Source: Sphingopyxis macrogoltabida
GTDB lineage: Bacteria; Pseudomonadota; Alphaproteobacteria; Sphingomonadales; Sphingomonadaceae
Reading direction: 5' to 3'
Length of the DNA: 64,000 nucleotides
Assembly (NCBI RefSeq): GCF_001307295.1
Contig: NZ_CP012700.1
Coordinates: forward strand, 1,801,001-1,865,000
The notes beneath the pieces are model-generated. The model saw only the letters and a program-made list of their open reading frames with translations. It was not told where the DNA came from and did not search any database. The translations under genes were made by a program, and so were the position numbers. Of the stretch, positions 20,538-27,869 are shown piece by piece. The number at the start of each line of letters is the position of its first letter. The stretch's first letter is position 1.

Positions 20538-20577
20538 CGATTTTCAGTGTGAAGTTCGGCAGATTTCTGCCGTTCTT
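20538..20577. repeat. direct repeat, copy 2
   Basis: This copy holds TTTTCAGTGTGAAGTT, then CGGCAGATTTCTGCCG, a perfect 7-base inverted repeat with a 2-base loop, then GTTCTT. It ends 4 bases before the hydrolase stop codon. On the plus strand it could terminate transcription from the oxidoreductase gene. Confidence 0.65.
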
Positions 20578-20581
20578 CGGA

Positions 20582-21733
20582 TTATCGCTTCATGCACTGG
20601 CGCGCGTCGTCACGCTTATATTCGCTGCAATTCCACAGCGCCTTCTCGAAGCCCGCCTTGTCGTCGCGGAGATAGGAAAAGGTCATCGCGGCGCGCTGCA
20701 TGTCGCTCATCGCGTCGCTGTCGGGTTTGAGCGTCGGGTTGGTCCAGCCCATGAACTTGCAATAGGGCTTGTCGCCGCAGAGCCGCAGCGCGGTGGTGAC
20801 GAAGCTTTCGGGTGCGGCCTTGCGGTCGAGCGCGACATAGATGGTGTCGCGGCCTGCGGCTTCGCCCGCACCGGCGATCACCCTGGCCTCACCGAGTGCG
20901 GCATTGGCATCGACGCCCGCAAGCTCGGTCGGCGCAACTCCCAGCGCCAGCGCGTGGAGCGGCGAAAGCGCCGCCATCTTGGCGACCGGGCCGTCGCTTC
21001 CGGACACGGCACCGCGGAAAGCGCCGGGCGTTCCCCAATATCCGGGCCAGCGGAAGAACAGGTGGGTGTCGACGATCGCGATCTTTTCGAGACTGTCGCT
21101 CCAGTACGGGCGGACCCAGTCGGTGTGATAATGGGTGGCGAGCCCGACGGCGGGGTAGGTGAGGCCCGACATCATCATGTCGGCATTGACCTGCGCGCGC
21201 GTCCACGCCGCATCAGAATAGCGGCGGCTGAGTGCGCCATCGCATGTGAAGGTGAACTGGCAACCGGTGCTGCGTTCGGAACCCTGGAAGACGACGCCGC
21301 AAATCGACTTCGGAAAGGCGGGATGACGCGCGCGGTTGATGATGACCTGGCCGACCGCGAACTGGCCCTTGCTGCCGTCGCCCGCTTCGTAAAGCATCGC
21401 CGCCGCCAGACAGTCGCGGGCGCGGCTGCGCCCGTCGCCATCGCCCGCGTAGACGAAGGGGCGGGGTGTCGCGAAATCCTTGGTTATCAGGGGGATTTTT
21501 GCATTGGCTGCGCGCGCATCATCCTCGGTGACGGGTGCCAGCTCCATAGGCAGCACATCGGGGACGATATCGGCGGGCGGCGCGACGGGGTGCGGGCGCG
21601 TCGCCACACCGCCGCCGATCTGGCCGCTCAGATGCAATACGGCGACGATCGCCGCGACAGCCAGCAGCACGAACAGCCACCCCGACCGTTCGCGCCACAA
21701 TGGCAACGTCACCGGATCGCCCTCGGGGCGCAT
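20582..21733 (-). CDS. SleB/CwlJ-type cell wall hydrolase
   Basis: The 383-residue protein has one N-terminal membrane helix (about residues 18-38) that anchors it with the rest in the periplasm. A SleB-type hydrolase domain (about 105-215) follows, with LAAAMLYEAGDGSKGQ, GQVIINRARHPAFP and CQFTFTCDG. Such enzymes cleave the glycan strand of peptidoglycan; the first Glu in this motif set is the likely catalytic acid. A C-terminal stretch of about 150 residues with paired cysteines has no clear assignment. It ends 10 bases before the cysK stop on the same strand, which suggests co-transcription. Confidence 0.88.
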   Translation of the reverse strand: MRPEGDPVTLPLWRERSGWLFVLLAVAAIVAVLHLSGQIGGGVATRPHPVAPPADIVPDVLPMELAPVTEDDARAANAKIPLITKDFATPRPFVYAGDGDGRSRARDCLAAAMLYEAGDGSKGQFAVGQVIINRARHPAFPKSICGVVFQGSERSTGCQFTFTCDGALSRRYSDAAWTRAQVNADMMMSGLTYPAVGLATHYHTDWVRPYWSDSLEKIAIVDTHLFFRWPGYWGTPGAFRGAVSGSDGPVAKMAALSPLHALALGVAPTELAGVDANAALGEARVIAGAGEAAGRDTIYVALDRKAAPESFVTTALRLCGDKPYCKFMGWTNPTLKPDSDAMSDMQRAAMTFSYLRDDKAGFEKALWNCSEYKRDDARQCMKR

Positions 21734-21742
21734 GCAGGAGGA

Positions 21743-22663
21743 TCAGATCTCGGGAAGGAAATCGGGAACCGACAGGTAACGCTCGCCGGTGTCATAGTTG
21801 AAACCGAGCACCCGGCTCCCTGCCGGCAGTTCGGCGAGCTTCTGCGCAATCGCGGCGAGCGTCGCGCCCGACGAAATGCCGACCAGCATGCCTTCTTCGG
21901 TCGCGGCGCGGCGTGCAAAATCCTTGGCGGCGGCCGCATCGACCTTGATCACGCCGTCGAGCAGGTCGGTGTGCAGGTTGCGCGGGATGAAGCCCGCACC
22001 GATACCCTGGATCGGGTGCGGCGCGGGCTGGCCGCCGGAGATGACCGGCGATGCTTCCGGCTCGACCGCAAACACTTTCAGGTTCGGCCAATGCTGCTTC
22101 AGGAACTGTGCCGTACCGGTGATATGGCCGCCGGTACCGACCCCGGTGATCAGCACGTCGATCGGCGTGTCCTTGAAATCCTCATAGATTTCGGGGCCGG
22201 TGGTGCGGACGTGGACGTCGATGTTGGCTTCATTCTCGAACTGCTGCGGCATCCATGCGCCGGGTGTCGTCTCGACCAGTTCGATCGCGCGTTCGATCGC
22301 GCCCTTCATGCCCTTTTCGCGCGGGGTCAGGTCGAACGTCGCGCCATAGGCGAGCATCAACCGCCGGCGTTCGAGCGACATGCTTTCGGGCATGACGAGG
22401 ACGAGTTTATATCCCTTGACCGCCGCAGCCATCGCGAGACCGATGCCGGTATTCCCCGACGTCGGCTCGACGATGGTACCGCCGGGCTTCAGGCTGCCGT
22501 CCTTTTCGGCGGCCTCGATCATCGCCAGCCCGATGCGATCCTTGATCGACCCGCCGGGATTGCTGCGTTCCGACTTCACCCAGACTTCGGCGTCGGGGAA
22601 CAGCTTTGCGACGCGAATATGCGGCGTATTCCCGATGGTATCGAGGATCGAATTGGCTTTCAT
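21743..22663 (-). CDS. cysK: cysteine synthase A (O-acetylserine sulfhydrylase)
   Basis: The 306-residue PLP enzyme makes cysteine from O-acetylserine and sulfide. PLP binds Lys41 in [19 protein letters not shown] binds the substrate carboxylate, and [10 protein letters not shown] and ISSGATLAA complete the cofactor site. ATG 22663 gives the family N-terminus [12 protein letters not shown] and overlaps the stop of the upstream hydrolase as ATGA. It lies on the opposite strand from cysDNC-cysQ, so sulfate activation and sulfide assimilation are separate transcripts. An AT-rich promoter-like stretch precedes the pair. Confidence 0.95.
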   Translation of the reverse strand: MKANSILDTIGNTPHIRVAKLFPDAEVWVKSERSNPGGSIKDRIGLAMIEAAEKDGSLKPGGTIVEPTSGNTGIGLAMAAAVKGYKLVLVMPESMSLERRRLMLAYGATFDLTPREKGMKGAIERAIELVETTPGAWMPQQFENEANIDVHVRTTGPEIYEDFKDTPIDVLITGVGTGGHITGTAQFLKQHWPNLKVFAVEPEASPVISGGQPAPHPIQGIGAGFIPRNLHTDLLDGVIKVDAAAAKDFARRAATEEGMLVGISSGATLAAIAQKLAELPAGSRVLGFNYDTGERYLSVPDFLPEI

Positions 22664-23328
22664 GATCGGTGCGCTCTTTCTTTGAATTCGAACCGCGGGT
22701 CGCGGCGAACGCGGTTCGGCCAGTCTCCGGCACGAAGCCAGAGCGCCTCGTCCGCGAGCGCCGGTGCGGGCGCGGGTTGTAACGACGCCAGCAGATACTG
22801 TCCATAAGGCCAATCGCCGATGCCGGAGTCGGCGTTGATATGGCCGAACGGTCCTGCATTGACGAAACGCGCGTCCCACTGCCGCGACAGGCGCCAGACG
22901 TGCGATGTCTTGGCATAGGGGTCGTTGTCGCTCGCCACGACGATCATCGGCGTCTGCGACGTGAAGGAGGGGGAATCGGCAAAGCTGGTCGCACGGTTGT
23001 CGCGCCGGAGCTGCGACAGTTCGGGCGGCGCGACCAGCAGCGCGCCGGCGATGCGGGCCCGCGCAAAATCGCTCGCCTGCGCGAACCAGTGGGCGAAGGC
23101 GTGGCAGCCGAGGCTGTGCGCCGCGATCAGCACCGGTTCGCTTTCAGCCGACATCGCCGCGGCGATCCGTCCGACCCATTCGTCACGGTCGGGGTCGTTC
23201 CAGTTGCCGAGCTCGATTCGCTCGCAGGCGCCGAACTTCTGCTCCCACAGGCTTTGCCAATGGGTCGGGCCGCTGTTGTAGAGCCCCGGTATCGTCAGGA
23301 TTTTATGGGCGATTGTCGAACTGTGCAT
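22660..23328 (-). CDS. RBBP9/YdeN-type alpha/beta hydrolase
   Basis: The 222-residue serine hydrolase has the N-terminal [19 protein letters not shown] typical of the RBBP9/YdeN family, nucleophile S72 in AHSLGCHA, and a C-terminal [11 protein letters not shown] with the likely catalytic His. The substrate is unknown for most bacterial members. ATG 23328 gives the best N-terminus, though another ATG 18 bases upstream is possible. The stop overlaps the cysK start, so it is coupled to cysteine synthesis, which is the only clue to its role. Confidence 0.85.
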   Translation of the reverse strand: MHSSTIAHKILTIPGLYNSGPTHWQSLWEQKFGACERIELGNWNDPDRDEWVGRIAAAMSAESEPVLIAAHSLGCHAFAHWFAQASDFARARIAGALLVAPPELSQLRRDNRATSFADSPSFTSQTPMIVVASDNDPYAKTSHVWRLSRQWDARFVNAGPFGHINADSGIGDWPYGQYLLASLQPAPAPALADEALWLRAGDWPNRVRRDPRFEFKERAHRS

Positions 23329-23383
23329 GACATGTGCTCCATCCATGGGGAAGTGAGAGGGAGCCGCGGTGACGGGTGGCACC

Positions 23384-23411
23384 TGAATAACTCAACTAAT
23401 TAAATTGACAA
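23384..23411 (-). promoter_or_regulatory. AT-rich promoter-like site before hydrolase-cysK
   Basis: On the minus strand TTGTCA, 16 bases and TATTCA form a plausible -35/-10 pair inside a sharply AT-rich patch (ATTTAATTAGTTGAGT). The patch stands out from the surrounding GC-rich DNA and lies 56 bases before the start codon. It could also hold a repressor site, but I cannot assign one. Confidence 0.45.
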
Positions 23412-23467
23412 TATCCTTTGGACGGAATGACGGACAATTGCGACAGACGGTTTTGCGGTCCGCAATC

Positions 23468-24772
23468 CTATTGCTTGAACTGCGGCTCGAACGTCCGCGC
23501 GCGCCGCAGTTCGGGGAACAGCCACGCCCATAATGCGGTCACGCCGACCGCGGCCGCGCCGCCAAGCGCGACGGCGCTCACCGGACCCAGCGCCGCCGCC
23601 ATCGCGCCGGCGCGCATCTCGCCCAGTTCGTTGGAGGCCGATATGGCGAGCCCAGACGCGGCACTGACGCGCCCGCGCATATGGTCAGGCGTGTTGAGCT
23701 GGATCAGCGTGCCGCGCACGAAGACCGAGAACATGTCCGCCGCGCCCATGACGACGAGCAGACCGAGCGACAGAAAAAAGCTGGTCGACAGGCCGAAAGC
23801 GACCGTGACGGCACCGAACACGGCGACTGCCCACAGCATCTTGACCCCGACATTACGCTCGATCGGCCGCCAAGCGAGCCCGAGCGCGACGACCGCGGCG
23901 CCGACCGCAGGCGCGGCGCGGAGAAGCCCGAGTCCTTCGGAGCCGGTGTGCAAGATGTCGCGGGCATAGACCGGCAACATCGCGGTCGCGCCCGAGAGGA
24001 TCACCGCGAACAGATCGAGCGTGATCGTGCCGAGCAAGAAGCGCTCGGTCCACACGAAGCGGAGGCCGTCGACCATCTCGCGCAGCGGATGACGGCGCAC
24101 CTCGGCAGGCGGGGGCAGCACGGGCCGGACGCGGCTGAGCGTGAAAGCCGAGACGGCGAGCAGCACCACCGCGAAAATATAGACCGACGTCGGATGCGCC
24201 GCATAGATGAGGCCGCCGGCAGCGGGGCCGATCACCGACGCCGACTGCCAGGCGATGCTGCTCATCGCGATCGCGCGAGGCAGCACGGCTGGCGGCACGA
24301 TATTCGGAGCGATCGCGCTCATCGCCGGCCCGGAGAAAACGCGTGCGACGCCGTGCAGCGCCGCGAGACCGAACAGCAATGGCAGCGACAGGCCATCGGT
24401 CCAGGTAAACCAGCCGAGCGTCGCGGCGATGAGAATATCGATAAGGTTGGAGAAAATCGCCACGGTGCGGCGCTCGAACCGGTCCGCCGCCCAGCCGGCG
24501 ACCGGGGTCAGGATGGCGAGCGGCAGGAACTGGAACAGCCCGAGCAGCCCGAGCTGGAACGACGCCTCCTTGATCGACATGCCATAGTCGGTGCGGGCGG
24601 TGTCGTAGAGCTGGTAGCCGATGACCACGACCATCGCGATCGTCGCCATCACCGCGGTGAAGCGTGCGAACCAGTAATAGCGATAGTCGGGAAAGCTGAG
24701 CGGGGAAGGGGCTTTGGGATCGGCGCCCGGCATCACCGGTTCGTCAGCGGGTTCGGGTGGGAGCGTTGCCAT
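23468..24772 (-). CDS. MFS transporter
   Basis: The 434-residue inner-membrane protein has about 12 hydrophobic helices and the EntS/TetA-like arrangement of the major facilitator superfamily, with GWAADRFERRTVAI in the loop between helices 2 and 3. It is likely a proton-driven exporter of an unidentified small molecule. ATG 24772 is preferred because it leaves a short soluble N-terminus before helix 1. It is transcribed away from the DUF885 gene and converges on nothing nearby. Confidence 0.85.
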   Translation of the reverse strand: MATLPPEPADEPVMPGADPKAPSPLSFPDYRYYWFARFTAVMATIAMVVVIGYQLYDTARTDYGMSIKEASFQLGLLGLFQFLPLAILTPVAGWAADRFERRTVAIFSNLIDILIAATLGWFTWTDGLSLPLLFGLAALHGVARVFSGPAMSAIAPNIVPPAVLPRAIAMSSIAWQSASVIGPAAGGLIYAAHPTSVYIFAVVLLAVSAFTLSRVRPVLPPPAEVRRHPLREMVDGLRFVWTERFLLGTITLDLFAVILSGATAMLPVYARDILHTGSEGLGLLRAAPAVGAAVVALGLAWRPIERNVGVKMLWAVAVFGAVTVAFGLSTSFFLSLGLLVVMGAADMFSVFVRGTLIQLNTPDHMRGRVSAASGLAISASNELGEMRAGAMAAALGPVSAVALGGAAAVGVTALWAWLFPELRRARTFEPQFKQ

Positions 24773-24900
24773 CGCGTTCCGCCCTAAACCGCTTTTCGGG
24801 CCTGTCCAGACGGCTTGCACCTGCCGTTCGTCGATTAACGGATGTCATCGATGGCACCGGGTGGCAAAAAGCCGGGCATCGAGTTCAGGGAGTTCACCGG

Positions 24901-26625
24901 ATGAAAAAGAGTTTTGCCCGCTTTGGCGGTGCCGCGATGGCCGCAAGCTTGCTGGTCCTTACCGCCTGCAATGCGTCGGACAACAAATCCGCATCGGCGC
25001 AGGGGAGCGCAGAAAACTGGACCGGGTTCCGCGACAATTTCCTTGCCGGCTATTTTCCGCTCAACCCGAATTTCGCCGTCTATCAGGGCAAGCACGAGTT
25101 CGACGGCCAGCTTCCCGACTGGTCGTCCGAGGGCATCGAAAAGCAGGCGGCGTTCCTCGAGAAGACGATTGCCGACGCAAAGGCGTTCGACGGCAAGATG
25201 ACCGATGCCGAAGAGTTCGAACGCGATTATCTGGTCCATGTCGCGCAGGGACAGCTCTTCTTCCTCCGCGACACCGATTTCGTGCAGAAGAATCCGGCCT
25301 TTTACGTCGGCGCGCTCGATCCCAACGTCTATATCGCAAGGCCTTATGCCGATGCGACGACGCGAATGAAGGCCTTCATCGCCTATGCGCAGAAGGTTCC
25401 GGCGGCCGCCGAACAGATCAAGGCGAACCTGAAGCTGCCGCTGCCCGCGACCTTTGTCAAATATGGCACCGCGGGCTTCGGCGGTTTCGCCGATTATTAC
25501 ACCGGCGACGCCAAAAAGGCCTTTGCCGAGGTCAAAGATCCCGAGTTGCAGAAGCAGTTCGACGATGCTGCGGCCAAGGCCGCTGCGGCGATGAAGGATC
25601 TCGCCGCCTATGTCGGCTCGCAGCCCGGTACGGCCGACGGATATGCGCTCGGCGCCGACAAGTTCGCGAAGATGATCCTGACCAACGAAGGCGTCGATAC
25701 GCCGCTCGACGAACTCGAGCGTATCGGCCAGGCCGATCTCAAGCGCAATCAGGATGCGCTGAAAGCAGCCTGCGCGACCTATGCGGCGGGGATGACGATC
25801 GCCGACTGCATGAAGAAAATGAATTCGGACAAGCCCGCCGACGGTCCGGTCGCGGAGGCCCGCCGTCAGCTCCCGGCGCTCCGCGCGTTCCTCGTCGAGA
25901 AGGATCTGGTGACGATCCCTGGCACCGAACAGGCGCAGGTCGAGGAATCGCCGCCGTACAACCGGCAGAACAGCGCCTATATCGACATTCCCGGGCCGTA
26001 TGAGAAAGGCCTGCCGTCGGTCTATTATATCTCGCCGCCCGATCCGACGTGGGACAAGCAGACGCAGAACGACTTTGTGCCGGGCCGAAAGGATCTGATG
26101 TTCACCTCGGTGCACGAGGTATGGCCCGGCCACTTCCTCAACTTCCTCCATTCGAACCGCGCGACAAGCATCTTCGGCAAGCTGTTCGTCGGCTACGCCT
26201 TCGCCGAGGGCTGGGCGCATTATACCGAGGAGATGATGTGGGACGCCGGGCTCGGTGACGGCGACCCCGAAACGCATATCGGCCAGCTGTCTAACGCGTT
26301 GCTGCGCGATTGCCGCTATCTGTCGGCCATCGGGCTCCACACCAAGGGCATGACGGTCGCCGACTCCGAAAAGCTGTTCAAGGAACAATGCTATCAGGAC
26401 GAAGGCAACGCCCGCCAGCAGGCGGCGCGCGGCACCTATGATCCGCTGTACCTCAATTACACGATGGGCAAGCTGATGATCCGCAAGCTCCGCGAGGACT
26501 GGACGAAGGGCGACAAGACGAAGTGGAAGGCATTCCACGACCAGTTCCTGTCGTACGGCGGGCCGCCGATCCCGATGGTGCGCGCCGCGATGATGAAGGA
26601 AGAGGCGCCGAAGGCGGTCTTCTGA
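24901..26625 (+). CDS. DUF885-family lipoprotein, putative zinc peptidase
   Basis: The 574-residue exported protein has a lipoprotein signal peptide ending LLVLTAC (Cys23). The DUF885 hallmark HEVWPGH (H405, E406, H411) and EGWAHYTEEMMWD look like a zinc-binding peptidase centre (inference from the family). ATG 24901 starts the signal peptide. It is probably attached to the envelope and degrades peptides. It ends 53 bases before the TIR gene on the same strand, with a small hairpin between, so read-through into the TIR gene is possible. Confidence 0.88.
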   Translation: MKKSFARFGGAAMAASLLVLTACNASDNKSASAQGSAENWTGFRDNFLAGYFPLNPNFAVYQGKHEFDGQLPDWSSEGIEKQAAFLEKTIADAKAFDGKMTDAEEFERDYLVHVAQGQLFFLRDTDFVQKNPAFYVGALDPNVYIARPYADATTRMKAFIAYAQKVPAAAEQIKANLKLPLPATFVKYGTAGFGGFADYYTGDAKKAFAEVKDPELQKQFDDAAAKAAAAMKDLAAYVGSQPGTADGYALGADKFAKMILTNEGVDTPLDELERIGQADLKRNQDALKAACATYAAGMTIADCMKKMNSDKPADGPVAEARRQLPALRAFLVEKDLVTIPGTEQAQVEESPPYNRQNSAYIDIPGPYEKGLPSVYYISPPDPTWDKQTQNDFVPGRKDLMFTSVHEVWPGHFLNFLHSNRATSIFGKLFVGYAFAEGWAHYTEEMMWDAGLGDGDPETHIGQLSNALLRDCRYLSAIGLHTKGMTVADSEKLFKEQCYQDEGNARQQAARGTYDPLYLNYTMGKLMIRKLREDWTKGDKTKWKAFHDQFLSYGGPPIPMVRAAMMKEEAPKAVF

Positions 26626-26652
26626 GGCTGGCGAATCGGCGATCGCATGTCT

Positions 26653-26673
26653 AGCCTCCCGTAAAAGGGGGCT
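26653..26673 (+). promoter_or_regulatory. hairpin covering the TIR gene's ribosome site
   Basis: AGCCTCC can pair with GGGGGCT (one G-T pair) around a 7-base loop. The 3' arm is the purine-rich ribosome site 5 bases before the TIR start codon, so folding would limit translation. This is a simple visual fold with no energy calculation. Confidence 0.35.
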
Positions 26674-26678
26674 GGTCC

Positions 26679-27869
26679 ATGGTCGACGTGTTCATTTCCT
26701 ACTCGCGCGACAACAAGGCGCGCGTCGCCGATATCGCGGCGGCGGTTTCGGCGGCAGGCTATGACGTCTGGTGGGATGCCGAACTGCCGCCGCACCGGTC
26801 GTACGGCGATGTGATTACGGAAAAGATCGGCAGCGCAAAGGCGGCGATCGTCGTCTGGTCGCAGGCATCGGCGCAGTCCGAATGGGTGCGCGCCGAGGCC
26901 GATGTCGCACGCAACCAGAAGAAGCTGGTGCAGACGGCGATCGACGACGTGATGCCGCCGCTCCCCTTCAACCAGATCCAGTTCGCCGACCTCAGCGACT
27001 GGCGCGGCGAGGCCGATCACAGCGGCTGGCGCAAGGTGCTGATGAGTCTCGAGGATTTATGCGGCAGGGAAGCCGTGGCTGCACCGGTGCAGGTCCCGCG
27101 TCCGATGGCCCCGGTCGCCCCGCCGCGCGATGATGTGCCGTCGCCGCCCGCAGCGCCAAAATCCTCGTTCCTGCCATGGGCACTGCTCGGGCTCGCCGTC
27201 GTCGCCATTGCGCTGCTCGCCTGGAAACTGACGCAGCCCGCCGCCGTCGAACCTGCCGCATCGCAAGCGGCCGCGCCGGTCGAGGAGGAAAAGCCCGAGG
27301 TTCCCGCATCCGATGACGCGCCAGCGCCGGCCACCGCGCCGGGCGAAGCTTATACCTTGGCCGCGGTCATCGATGATCCCGACGGGTTCACCAACATTCG
27401 CGCGGCGCAGAACACCCAGTCGGCGATCGTCGGCAAGGTGCTCGAAGGCGAAAAATTCCTGACCTACAAACAACCGGGCCAATGGTGGCGCGTCCGCAAA
27501 GCGGACGGCACGATGGGCTATATGTTCCGCAAATATATCCGGCTGGTCGAGGGCGGGGCGGCACAGGGAACGCCCGCCGCGCCCGCCGGTCCAATGCCGA
27601 CCGGGGTAGGCGGCAGCGGGGTGGTGATTCCCGATTCGTCCGAACGGCTGCTGACCCCCGCCGATATCGCCAATTTCGGGCTGCTCGAACTGCGTATCGC
27701 GCGGAACGAGATTTTCGCACGCCATGGTTTCCGGTTCAAGGATCCGCGGCTGGCGCGACATTTCGGCCAGTTCGACTGGTATCGTCCGACAAGCGACAAT
27801 GTGCAGTTGTCGGCGACCGAAAAGGCGAACGTCAGCCTGCTGAAGTCGGCCGAAGCCGGCGCGCAATGA
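26679..27869 (+). CDS. membrane-anchored TIR protein with SH3b and YARHG domains
   Basis: The 396-residue protein begins with a TIR domain (about 1-130: VFISYSRDNKARV at the start, SQASAQSEWVRAE with the NADase-type Glu at E73). A Pro-rich linker and one membrane helix (about 164-183) follow. Past a second low-complexity linker come a bacterial SH3-like domain (about 226-290) and a YARHG domain (about 323-390, with NEIFARHGFRF). TIR should be cytosolic and the SH3b/YARHG part periplasmic. TIR domains often hydrolyse NAD+; SH3b and YARHG are usually envelope or wall-associated. The gene overlaps the cyclase gene by 4 bases (ATGA), so the two products probably work together. The downstream partner and the domain mix are the reasons for suspecting a signalling system. 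Confidence 0.87.
   Translation: MVDVFISYSRDNKARVADIAAAVSAAGYDVWWDAELPPHRSYGDVITEKIGSAKAAIVVWSQASAQSEWVRAEADVARNQKKLVQTAIDDVMPPLPFNQIQFADLSDWRGEADHSGWRKVLMSLEDLCGREAVAAPVQVPRPMAPVAPPRDDVPSPPAAPKSSFLPWALLGLAVVAIALLAWKLTQPAAVEPAASQAAAPVEEEKPEVPASDDAPAPATAPGEAYTLAAVIDDPDGFTNIRAAQNTQSAIVGKVLEGEKFLTYKQPGQWWRVRKADGTMGYMFRKYIRLVEGGAAQGTPAAPAGPMPTGVGGSGVVIPDSSERLLTPADIANFGLLELRIARNEIFARHGFRFKDPRLARHFGQFDWYRPTSDNVQLSATEKANVSLLKSAEAGAQ

Larger units (their letters stand above)
20304..20581. other. 278-bp convergent intergenic region
   Basis: No gene is seen between the two stops. The spacer is unusually long for a convergent pair here and contains two copies of a direct repeat (20392-20428 and 20538-20577). 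The second copy holds a perfect hairpin, CGGCAGA-TT-TCTGCCG. The stretch between them has no coding signal I can support. Confidence 0.6.

Noticed and set aside
20354..22807. A very long open frame on the plus strand opposite the SleB hydrolase and cysK
   Set aside because: It is a shadow of two real minus-strand genes with clear domains. High GC leaves few stops on the other strand, and the frame has no recognisable domain and runs across the convergent spacer.
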